Assembly (NCBI GenBank): GCA_041749275.1
Contig: JBGTBQ010000110.1
Location: forward strand, 1-13,908
Length of the DNA: 13,908 bases
Origin: JBGTBQ01 sp041749275
GTDB taxonomy: Bacteria; Acidobacteriota; Blastocatellia; Pyrinomonadales; Pyrinomonadaceae
Reading direction: 5' to 3'
Shown here: in pieces, positions 6,929 through 13,289 of the stretch
How the letters are laid out: each line of letters opens with the position of its first letter
Position numbering within the stretch: position 1 is the stretch's first letter
Notes under the pieces: generated by a model
What the model saw: only the letters and a program-made list of their open reading frames with translations
Databases searched by the model: none
What the model was told of the DNA's origin: nothing
Made by a program: the position numbers and the translations under genes

Positions 6929-7891
6929 ATGCTTCCATTCTTAACATTCGTTTTCTTTACGTTCGTCGTCTTCGGACTATATCTGTTGGCGACGCACAGT
7001 TCCGAGGCGAAGCGAAAGCGGCTTCAGCGGCGGCTCGCCGACACGCTCCTCCACTCGGCGCACGCCGACGACGTGGAGATTCAGCTCGCGCGTCAGGAAC
7101 TGATGAGCGAAATCCCGTACATCAACCGCTTGATGGTCGAGTTGCAGGTGGCGACGAAGCTCAAGCGGATGCTCGATCAGGCCGACCTGCACATCACGGT
7201 CACACGTCTGGTGATGCTCGCGCTGATGGCGGGGATTCTGGCGGCGCAGTCCGCGCGGATGCTGACCGAGACGATGATCTTCTGGGTGCTCGCGGGCTGC
7301 GCGGCGACCTCCGTGCCCTTCATTCACGTCGTGTACAAACGACGCCAGCGGTTGAACGCTTTTCTTTCACAACTGCCGGACGCGCTGGAACTGATGAGCC
7401 GCGCGCTCTCCGCCGGGCACGCCTTCGCCGAGTCGCTGCACATGATCGCCACCGAGATGCCGGAGCCGATTGCGACCGAGTTCCGCAAGACCTACGAAGA
7501 GCAGAATCTCGGCCTCTCGTTCAAACTCGCACTCGCCAACCTCACCGAACGCATCCCGCTCCTCGATCTGAAATTGTGCGTGACGGCCATCCTCATCCAG
7601 CGCGAGACGGGCGGCAACCTCGCCGAAGTGCTGGAAAAAGTCGCCTACACCATCCGCGAGCGTTTCCGCATCCTCGAAGACCTGAAGACCTTGACCACTA
7701 GCTCGCGCATGTCCGCGTGGATTCTCTGCGGCCTGCCGATCTTCGTCACCATCGCTGTCACGGGAATGAACCCCGAATACATGAGCGTCCTCTGGCGCGA
7801 TCCACGCGGCCATTACCTGATTGCCGCCGCACTCATCTTGCAGACCACGGGCATGCTCATCATTCGGAAGATTTTGGACATCAAGATATAG
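6929..7891 (+). CDS. tadB: Tad pilus inner-membrane platform protein TadB
   Basis: This is a 320-residue type II secretion F-domain (T2SSF) protein. An N-terminal membrane helix (3-22) is followed by a charged cytoplasmic stretch, two helices at ~93-135, the F domain at ~145-270 with LPDALELMSRALSAGHAF (149-166) and QRETGGNLAEVLE (224-236), and two C-terminal helices at ~260-280 and 294-313. TadB pairs with TadC to form the inner-membrane platform on which CpaF acts. Length and topology are normal for the family. The ATG at 6929 has no evident Shine-Dalgarno; the preceding bases belong to the TTAGCTG repeat, which may lower or condition its translation (inference). Gene order cpaF-tadB-tadC supports the call. 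Confidence 0.95.
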   Translation: MLPFLTFVFFTFVVFGLYLLATHSSEAKRKRLQRRLADTLLHSAHADDVEIQLARQELMSEIPYINRLMVELQVATKLKRMLDQADLHITVTRLVMLALMAGILAAQSARMLTETMIFWVLAGCAATSVPFIHVVYKRRQRLNAFLSQLPDALELMSRALSAGHAFAESLHMIATEMPEPIATEFRKTYEEQNLGLSFKLALANLTERIPLLDLKLCVTAILIQRETGGNLAEVLEKVAYTIRERFRILEDLKTLTTSSRMSAWILCGLPIFVTIAVTGMNPEYMSVLWRDPRGHYLIAAALILQTTGMLIIRKILDIKI

Positions 7892-7897
7892 AAGCGA

Positions 7898-7930
7898 TTA
7901 GCCGTTAGCTAACAGCTAACGGCTAACAGC
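7898..7930. repeat. TTAGCTG-family palindromic repeat, copy 3 (tadB-tadC gap)
   Basis: A perfect 13-bp inverted repeat, TTAGCCGTTAGCT at 7898-7910 and AGCTAACGGCTAA at 7914-7926, has a 3-base spacer (AAC). A further CAGCT follows. It shares the GCTAACAGCT word with the copies before cpaC and before tadB and lies 6 bp after the tadB stop. As RNA it would be a compact hairpin just ahead of tadC. Confidence 0.85.
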
Positions 7931-7950
7931 TCTTTACTCAGGCGAAGTAT

Positions 7951-8883
7951 ATGATTCTCATCATCACTTTTTCCATCTTCATTTGCGTCACGCTGGGCGC
8001 GATGGGTTTGTACTGGTTGATGGCCCGCCCGCCGAGCGCGGCGACCGAACGCCTGAAGCGGATGGGCGACGGGTTGCCGGGCGTGTTGAGCGCGCCGAGC
8101 CTCGACGCCGAAGAGTCGCGCGCCGGTGAACTGGCGGGCCGCATGGCGATGCCCTTGAGCAAGCTGGTGCCGGCTTCGGCCTCGGAGGCGAAGAAGCTTC
8201 AGAAGACGCTGATGCAGGCCGGCTTTCGCTCCGACAACGCGCCCATCATCTATCGCGCGTTGCAGCTCATCTCGCTGGTCTTCTTTCCGGCGGTCGTGGC
8301 GCTCGCCTGCGCCATCGTCGGTCGTCCGCTCAACAGCGCCATCATGTGGATCGGCGGCGGCTTCGTCGCCGGCTTCCTGTTGCCGCGTTACATGCTGAAC
8401 CGGATGTTGAGGAATCGGCAGTTGCGCGTGCGCTGGGGTTTAGCCGATGCGCTCGACCTGATGGTCGTCTCGATTGAGGCCGGGTTGGGACTGAACGCGG
8501 CGCTCGTCCGCGTCGGCGATGAGTTGAAAGAAGTCCATCCGGACATCAGCGAGGAGTTCGCGTTGACGAATCTCGAAATCCGCGTCGGGCGCGAGCGCGA
8601 TGAGGCGCTCAGAAACCTCGCCGAGCGGACGGGCGTGGACGACCTTCGCAGCCTCGTGGCGATGCTGATTCAGGCCGACCGCTTCGGGACTTCGATTGCG
8701 AAGGCCGTGCGCGTCTACGCCGACAGCCTGCGAACGAAACGGCGACAGCGCGCGGAACAGGCGGCACAAAAAGCAGCGGTGAAGCTTCTGTTGCCGCTCG
8801 CGCTCTTTCTCTTCCCGACGCTCTTCATTGCGATCCTCGGCCCCGCGGCGATCAACCTCATGGACACCTTCGGAAAAATGTAA
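7951..8883 (+). CDS. tadC: Tad pilus inner-membrane platform protein TadC
   Basis: This 310-residue protein is the second T2SSF-domain platform protein. It has a membrane helix at 2-23, a cytoplasmic linker, helices at ~103-123 and 128-148, an F domain at ~160-290 (LADALDLMVVSIEAGLGLNA at 164-183; QADRFGTSIAKAVRVYADSL at 241-260) and a long C-terminal hydrophobic segment at ~276-303. The QADRFGTSI motif is typical of TadC. It would form the pilus platform with TadB. The ATG at 7951 is preceded only by a weak AGGCGA. The next gene starts 18 bp after its stop, so tadC and the TPR gene are probably cotranscribed. Confidence 0.95.
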   Translation: MILIITFSIFICVTLGAMGLYWLMARPPSAATERLKRMGDGLPGVLSAPSLDAEESRAGELAGRMAMPLSKLVPASASEAKKLQKTLMQAGFRSDNAPIIYRALQLISLVFFPAVVALACAIVGRPLNSAIMWIGGGFVAGFLLPRYMLNRMLRNRQLRVRWGLADALDLMVVSIEAGLGLNAALVRVGDELKEVHPDISEEFALTNLEIRVGRERDEALRNLAERTGVDDLRSLVAMLIQADRFGTSIAKAVRVYADSLRTKRRQRAEQAAQKAAVKLLLPLALFLFPTLFIAILGPAAINLMDTFGKM

Positions 8884-8901
8884 GAGAGGTTTGAAAACGT
8901 C

Positions 8902-9882
8902 ATGCGTAAACGAACACTTATCGCCTTCGTCGCGGCACTCGTTCTGACCGCCGGTGTCACTGCGCTGTGGAGCGCAGAGGGCGACGAAGTTGATGGCGAC
9001 ACCGCAACCAACATCGTCGCTTCAACGGGCGCGGACGCCGGCAACGCCGGCAGCGCGGAGCCGAAGAAGAAGGGAAGCCGCTTCGGGCGCTTCTTCAAGG
9101 CGCCTTTCAAAGCCGTCAGCAAGCTCTTTGGCGGCGACGACAAAAAGCTCACCCGCATGACGGAGAAAGACGCGGAGAAATTCGAGAGCGTTGCCGTCAC
9201 GCGCGTCGAGGATGCGAACAACGAAAGGCCCGCCGCCGCCACCACGTCCGGCACGGCCCGCGAACATCTCGACCGCGGGCGCGAGGCGCTCGAAGCCGGG
9301 CGGCTCAACGAAGCCATCGCGGAGTTGTCGCGCGCCTCTTCGCTCGACAAGAGCTTGAGTCAGGCGCACAGCCTGCTCGCGGTCGCATTCGAACGGAAGG
9401 GACTGCCCGACCGCGCGAAAGATTCTTACAAACGCGCGCTCGATGCTGATGATGACGACCCGCAGGCATTGAACAATCTCGGCTATTCGCTCTACCTCAA
9501 CGGCAATTACCGCTCGGCGGTGGACAAGCTGAAAAAGGCGGCGAAACTCGCGCCCGGCGACGCGCGCATTCTTAACAACCTCGCGCTCGCGCAGACGCGG
9601 CTCGGCAAATTCGACGACGCTTACAAGAGCTTCGCGCGCGCCGGCGGCGAATATCAAGGCCGCATGAACGTCGCGGCGCTGCTCGAACGCGCAGGCCGCG
9701 AGGAGGACGCCATCAAGCACTACGAGGCGGCGCAAAAACTTCAGCCCGCCTCGACGACCGTCCTGCATCGTCTCGCAAATCTTTACGAGCGCAAGGGCGA
9801 CAAACAGAAGGCCGAAACGTCGCGACAGGCGCTTCAGGCGGAAGACGCCCGGCAGACCGTAGTCGCCGCCGGAGGAAAGTAA
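8902..9882 (+). CDS. TadD-like TPR protein of the Tad pilus locus
   Basis: This 326-residue secreted or periplasmic protein has an N-terminal signal peptide (MRKRTLIAFVAALVLTAGVT, cleavage near residue 24 with no lipobox cysteine). A disordered, basic stretch follows (EPKKKGSRFGRFFKAPFKAV at 53-72). From ~117 to ~312 there are about six tetratricopeptide repeats, recognisable by spacings such as AHSLLAVAFERKGLPDRAKD, ALNNLGYSLYLNGNYRSAVD and ILNNLALAQTRLGKFDDAYK. In Tad loci the TPR protein at this position is TadD, usually a lipoprotein that helps secretin assembly. This one lacks the lipobox, so I call it TadD-like and leave the symbol blank. It is the last gene before a 245-bp gap and probably ends the pilus transcription unit. 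Confidence 0.85.
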   Translation: MRKRTLIAFVAALVLTAGVTALWSAEGDEVDGDTATNIVASTGADAGNAGSAEPKKKGSRFGRFFKAPFKAVSKLFGGDDKKLTRMTEKDAEKFESVAVTRVEDANNERPAAATTSGTAREHLDRGREALEAGRLNEAIAELSRASSLDKSLSQAHSLLAVAFERKGLPDRAKDSYKRALDADDDDPQALNNLGYSLYLNGNYRSAVDKLKKAAKLAPGDARILNNLALAQTRLGKFDDAYKSFARAGGEYQGRMNVAALLERAGREEDAIKHYEAAQKLQPASTTVLHRLANLYERKGDKQKAETSRQALQAEDARQTVVAAGGK

Positions 9883-9889
9883 AAAAATA

Positions 9890-10099
9890 GCCACAGAGCC
9901 ACAGAGGCGCAGAGATAAGAAAAGAAAAAGAAAGAAGCTTGAGTTGAAGGGAGAGTTGAGTAGTGGAAAATCTTCTCGGAAGACGAGCGGTGCAGTTCGA
10001 CGGCGCAGGTTTCGATAACGCGGGTTCGGCGCGTCAACTCTCCCTCAAGGCAGTTCTTGTTTTCCATTTCTCATCTCCGTGCCTCTGTGACTCTGTGGC
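9890..10099. repeat. Foldback (MITE-like) element of about 210 bp with CCACAGAG ends, filling the TPR gene-ATPase gap
   Basis: The 245-bp gap between 9883 and 10127 contains no convincing gene. Its ends form an imperfect inverted repeat of 33 bp (9890-9922 against 10067-10099; 29 of 33 positions match by eye) beginning GCCACAGAGCCACAGAGG. Nested inside is a second inverted repeat, AGGGAGAGTTGA at 9948-9959 against TCAACTCTCCCT at 10034-10045, around ~75 bp of unrelated sequence. CCACAGAGGCACAGAG-type words are a recurrent intergenic repeat in several bacterial groups. The structure resembles a non-autonomous miniature element or a folded RNA spacer. No flanking target duplication is obvious. 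A promoter for the downstream gene could lie here, but I cannot identify one. Confidence 0.8.
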
Positions 10100-10127
10100 A
10101 AATTCAGATTTTTTGGCGAGGTGACGC

Positions 10128-11477
10128 ATGACACACACCGGAATTTTAACTCGCGTGGAGATGGAGACGATGGGGCCGCCCGTGCCCGAAGAGTTGTCGG
10201 ACACGGACGTGCCGGCGAGCTTTTTGTGCGACTTGGCGCTGAAGCACGTCGCGCAGATGCCAGAGCCGTCTACTTCGTCGGTCGCCGACGAGATGTGCCT
10301 GCCGCGTGCGCTGGCGGAAGAGATTCTGCATCACCTCATGCGCGAGAAGATGGTCGAGGTGAAAGGGCAGATCGCCGTCGGGGCGACGCGCTACGCGATG
10401 TTGGAGAAGGGCTGGATGCGTCTGACGCGCGTCCGGGAACTGTGCGGTTATGTCGGCCCGGCGCCCGTGAGCTTGCGCGACTACGCGCACATGATGCGGC
10501 TGCAAGCAGTGCCTTCGCGCCCCGCGACTATCGAATCGGTGCGCTCCGCGTTCCGCGATCTGGTGCTGCCCGAGTCGCTCCTGCTCACGCTCGGTTGCGT
10601 CGTCAACTCACGTCGCTCGCTCTTCATCACCGGCCCGCCGGGGACGGGAAAGACCGCCGTGGCCGAGCGCATCAACAACAGCCTCTCAGGTTACATCTGG
10701 GTGCCACATGCCATCGAGATGGATGGGCAGATCATCCGCCTCTTCGACACGCACAACCACCGGCCCGCGCCGGAGGACGAGACGCCGACGGACTATGACC
10801 GCCGCTGGGTGCTCATCGAACGCCCGCTCGTCATCGTCGGCGGCGAACTGACGCTCGACGACGCAGACCTCCAGTGGAGCGAGGCGGCGCGATTCTACGA
10901 AGCGCCGTTCCAGATGAAATCGAACGGCGGCACGCTCGTCGTGGATGACTTCGGGCGGCAGCGCGTCGAACCGCAAGACCTCTTGAACCGTTGGATCGTG
11001 CCGCTCGAAAAGCGCGTTGATTATCTGACCTTGCACACCGGCAAGAAGATCGAGGTGCCGTTCGAGCAACTCGTCGTCTTTTCGACGAACCTCAACGAGA
11101 AGGACTTGGTGGACGAAGCCTTCCTGCGCCGCATGGGCTATCGCGCGCGCGTCGAACCGCCGACGCCCTCGGCCTACGTCGAAATCTTCAAGCGGGCGGC
11201 TTACACGCGGGGTCTGAAAGTTGAGAACCAATGTCTCGAACATATCCTGAACAGCTATATGCGCGAGCGGCGGCAGATGAAGGCGTGTGAGCCGCGCGAC
11301 CTGCTCGACCGAATGTCTGACATCTGTTTGTTCGAGGGGAGCGCGCCGGAGGTAAATCTCCGATTGATTGACGCGGCGTGGCGTAACTATTTCGGAGCTT
11401 CTCATGGCTTCGGCAACCACGAAGCGACACGCAAAAACACAGGAGAGTTACTCGATGCGAACCCGCTGCAAATCTGA
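10128..11477 (+). CDS. AAA+ family ATPase with N-terminal helical (winged-helix-like) domain
   Basis: This 449-residue, probably cytoplasmic protein has no signal peptide or membrane helix. Residues ~20-100 resemble a small helical or winged-helix domain (LPRALAEEILHHLMREKMVE, then a short beta hairpin). The AAA+ core follows: Walker A GPPGTGKT (169-176), Walker B GGTLVVDDFG (267-276), sensor-1 VVFSTNL with Asn321, and a likely arginine finger in FLRRMGYRARV (332-342). The C-terminal lid includes SYMRERRQMKACEPRDLLDR. The substrate is unknown. Remodelling of protein complexes is the family's general role, and location after a tad locus suggests a link to pilus or secretion function (inference). 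The ATG at 10128 follows GAGGTG at 10118-10123. The 3' end overlaps the next gene by 23 bases. Confidence 0.88.
   Translation: MTHTGILTRVEMETMGPPVPEELSDTDVPASFLCDLALKHVAQMPEPSTSSVADEMCLPRALAEEILHHLMREKMVEVKGQIAVGATRYAMLEKGWMRLTRVRELCGYVGPAPVSLRDYAHMMRLQAVPSRPATIESVRSAFRDLVLPESLLLTLGCVVNSRRSLFITGPPGTGKTAVAERINNSLSGYIWVPHAIEMDGQIIRLFDTHNHRPAPEDETPTDYDRRWVLIERPLVIVGGELTLDDADLQWSEAARFYEAPFQMKSNGGTLVVDDFGRQRVEPQDLLNRWIVPLEKRVDYLTLHTGKKIEVPFEQLVVFSTNLNEKDLVDEAFLRRMGYRARVEPPTPSAYVEIFKRAAYTRGLKVENQCLEHILNSYMRERRQMKACEPRDLLDRMSDICLFEGSAPEVNLRLIDAAWRNYFGASHGFGNHEATRKNTGELLDANPLQI
11441..11445 (+). promoter_or_regulatory. Ribosome binding site AGGAG inside the ATPase gene, sets the transglycosylase start
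   Basis: AGGAG is nine bases before the ATG at 11455 and lies within the last codons of the ATPase gene. It favours 11455 over the upstream in-frame ATGs at 11368 and 11404. The one at 11404 has its own weaker GGAG at 11394-11397. Confidence 0.6.
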
Positions 11478-12405
11478 ACTCGAAACGAGCCGCCTGCGCT
11501 CTCGGCGACCAGTTGCGTTTTATTTCATCGCGTTTCTGATCGTCTTTCTAAACTGCTTCTCGACCATCGCGTTGGCCGACCAACTGCGGATGGCGGACGG
11601 CTCAACCGTCGAAGTTGACGAGGCATGGGAGGACGCGCAGGGGTTCTGGTATCGCCGCGGCGGAGTCACGCAATTCATAGATCGCGCGCGAGTGAAGGGC
11701 ATCGAGCGCGCGGCGCGCGCGGAGGATGGTAAGAAGTCGGCGACGAACGATGTGGCGGTGGTCAAAACGGTTGCGGAGGGCGCGCCGCCGTCGGCGCAAC
11801 CGGCGGAGACGATCTGGATTCACCTTGTCGGCGGCGCGAAGATGGAAGTAGACGAAGTCACCGAATCCGCCGACGGCGTTTGGTACAAGCGCGGCAACCT
11901 CTCGATCTTCATCGCGCGCTCGCACGTCGAGAAGATTGAGCGGGAACGCTTTGTCACGGAGGATGTCGTCGCGGCTGAGAGCAAGGTGAAGAAACGAGAG
12001 CGACGCTGGACGACCGGCAGCGGGCGGCTCGACTCGTTAATCAAACAGAACGGCGCGCGTTACGGCGTTGATCCATACCTGATCTTCTGCGTCATGGAGC
12101 AGGAATCGCATTTCAATTCACGCGCCATCAGCCCGATGGGCGCGAGAGGTCTGATGCAGCTCATGCCGGGCACGGCGGCTCGTTTCGGCGTGCGAAACTC
12201 GCACGACCCGGCGCAAAACATCATGGGCGGGACGCGCTATTTAAAGGAGCTGCTGGGTCGCTTTAACGACCGGGTTGATCTCGTCCTCGCCGGCTACAAC
12301 GCGGGCGAAGGCGCTGTAATGAAATACGGTCGCCGTGTGCCGCCCTACCGCGAGACGCGCAATTACGTCCGGCGCATCAGCGCGAAATATCAGGGCGGGG
12401 AATAA
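11455..12405 (+). CDS. Secreted lytic transglycosylase (SLT domain) with two small N-terminal repeats
   Basis: This 316-residue exported protein would cleave peptidoglycan between MurNAc and GlcNAc. A basic leader and hydrophobic core (PVAFYFIAFLIVFLNCFSTI, 19-38) end in the likely cleavage site IALA-DQ. Two related beta-rich units follow, at ~43-86 (MADGSTVEVDEAWEDAQGFWYRRGG as core, interrupted here for length) and ~121-164 (GGAKMEVDEVTESADGVWYK), each ending in a V-K/E-G/K-I-E-R strand. The SLT domain spans ~190-313 with catalytic Glu217 in MEQESHFN, the GARGLMQLMPGTA signature (229-241) and AGYNAGEGAV (289-298). All key residues are present. In-frame ATGs at 11404 and 11368 would extend it by 17 or 29 residues, but the signal peptide and AGGAG favour 11455. 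The overlap with the ATPase gene suggests coupled translation. A role in opening the wall for the pilus is plausible but inferred. Confidence 0.9.
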   Translation: MRTRCKSELETSRLRSRRPVAFYFIAFLIVFLNCFSTIALADQLRMADGSTVEVDEAWEDAQGFWYRRGGVTQFIDRARVKGIERAARAEDGKKSATNDVAVVKTVAEGAPPSAQPAETIWIHLVGGAKMEVDEVTESADGVWYKRGNLSIFIARSHVEKIERERFVTEDVVAAESKVKKRERRWTTGSGRLDSLIKQNGARYGVDPYLIFCVMEQESHFNSRAISPMGARGLMQLMPGTAARFGVRNSHDPAQNIMGGTRYLKELLGRFNDRVDLVLAGYNAGEGAVMKYGRRVPPYRETRNYVRRISAKYQGGE

Positions 12406-12482
12406 AAGCAGGAAGTCAGAACGCGGAAGTCGGGATCAAGGATTTTAGTCATCCGATTTCCGCGTTCTGACTTCCTGCTTTT
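12404..12482. repeat. Perfect 25-bp inverted repeat overlapping the transglycosylase stop codon
   Basis: Arms at 12404-12428 and 12458-12482 are exact reverse complements (beginning AAAAGCAGGAAGTCAGAACG). After one G-T pair four more inner pairs extend the stem to ~30 bp around a ~20-base loop. The left arm starts within the TAA of the upstream gene and the right arm ends in CTGCTTTT. The A/T ends make it possible that it acts as a two-way intrinsic terminator, but the T run is only four bases. It could equally be a dispersed repeat. Confidence 0.85.
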
Positions 12483-12516
12483 GGAATTCCCACGTCATTG
12501 GCGCTTGTATAAAGGC

Positions 12517-12523
12517 GGAGGTG
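12517..12523 (+). promoter_or_regulatory. Ribosome binding site GGAGGTG for a GTG start
   Basis: GGAGGTG ends seven bases before the GTG at 12531. There is no in-frame ATG that would include the signal peptide, so this strong site decides the start of the two-repeat protein. Confidence 0.7.
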
Positions 12524-12530
12524 TATCGCT

Positions 12531-13289
12531 GTGAGAAAGAAGTTGAACATCATCGCGCCTGCCCTGCTCGCGCTCTGTGCCGCGACCACGGTCTTCGCAC
12601 GGTCGCAGGGCGGCGCGCGTAATGCGGAAGCGCCATTGACCAACGCCTCGGTCATCAAACTCGTGCGTGCGGGCTTTAGCGAGAAGACGGTCATCGCCAT
12701 TATCCGCGTGCGCCCGACGCGCTTTGACCTCGCGCCGGAAAGATTGATCGAGTTGAAGAAAAATCGTGTGACCGAAAAGGTCATCCTTGCCATGCTCGCA
12801 CGCGAGCAGGCGGTCGAGTTGGCGAGCGATGACTGGGACGACGACGTTTTCTTTAACGAAGGGGGCGCGGCGAAGAGTCCGAAGACAGGCGCGGAGCCGG
12901 GAGGGGTGGACATCTTCGGCTCGTCCGGCGGGACGCGGGGCCGCACGAAGTCGCGCGACGGCAGCGGCGGCGTCGAGAGCAACTCCGAGACCGTCGGTAG
13001 CGCCACCGTCCGCATCATGAGGCCGCCTACGGAGGCGGGCGGCGGCGGGGCGGCGAAGCTGGAGAGAACACCCACGCTCACGAACAACTCGGTCGTCGAA
13101 TTGGTTGAGGCCGGGTTCTCCGAAGGCACGATCATTCGCCGCATCGAGAACTCGCCCGCCGAGTTCGACCTCTCGCCGCAAAAACTCTCGGAACTGCGAA
13201 AGCGCCGGGTCGCGGAAACCGTCATCGCCGCGATGCGCGCCGCGATGGGCGACGAGAACGAACAACCCACGCGTCCGGAGAAGCAGTAA
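12531..13289 (+). CDS. Secreted protein of unknown function with two ~55-residue helical repeats
   Basis: The 252-residue product starts with GTG and a signal peptide (MRKKLNIIAPALLALCAATT, cleavage near VFA-RS). Two copies of one motif follow, at ~36-90 and ~183-237: L-T-N-x-S-V-x-x-L-V-x-A-G-F-S-E-x-T-x-I-x-x-I, then FDL(A/S)P, then a basic helix (LKKNRV or LRKRRV) and a final V-I-x-A-M helix. The linker (~95-180) is acidic and then Gly/Ser/Arg-rich and probably disordered. The motif resembles a repeat I have seen in hypothetical acidobacterial proteins, but I cannot name a family or function. The spacing FDLxP-(x)-L-K/R suggests a small helical fold with a conserved surface. Its stop codon shares one base with the next start (TAATG), so the two proteins may be translated together. 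Confidence 0.8.
   Translation: MRKKLNIIAPALLALCAATTVFARSQGGARNAEAPLTNASVIKLVRAGFSEKTVIAIIRVRPTRFDLAPERLIELKKNRVTEKVILAMLAREQAVELASDDWDDDVFFNEGGAAKSPKTGAEPGGVDIFGSSGGTRGRTKSRDGSGGVESNSETVGSATVRIMRPPTEAGGGGAAKLERTPTLTNNSVVELVEAGFSEGTIIRRIENSPAEFDLSPQKLSELRKRRVAETVIAAMRAAMGDENEQPTRPEKQ

Noticed and set aside
9834..10067. A 77-codon minus-strand frame over the TPR gene-ATPase gap
   Set aside because: Its product is a translation of the CCACAGAG repeat and a poly-Phe tract (SYLCASVALWL-like). It has no domain and lies within the foldback element.
10121..10798. Alternative GTG-started frame overlapping the AAA+ ATPase
   Set aside because: It is an Arg/Ala-rich frameshadow, while the ATPase frame carries Walker A, Walker B and sensor motifs.
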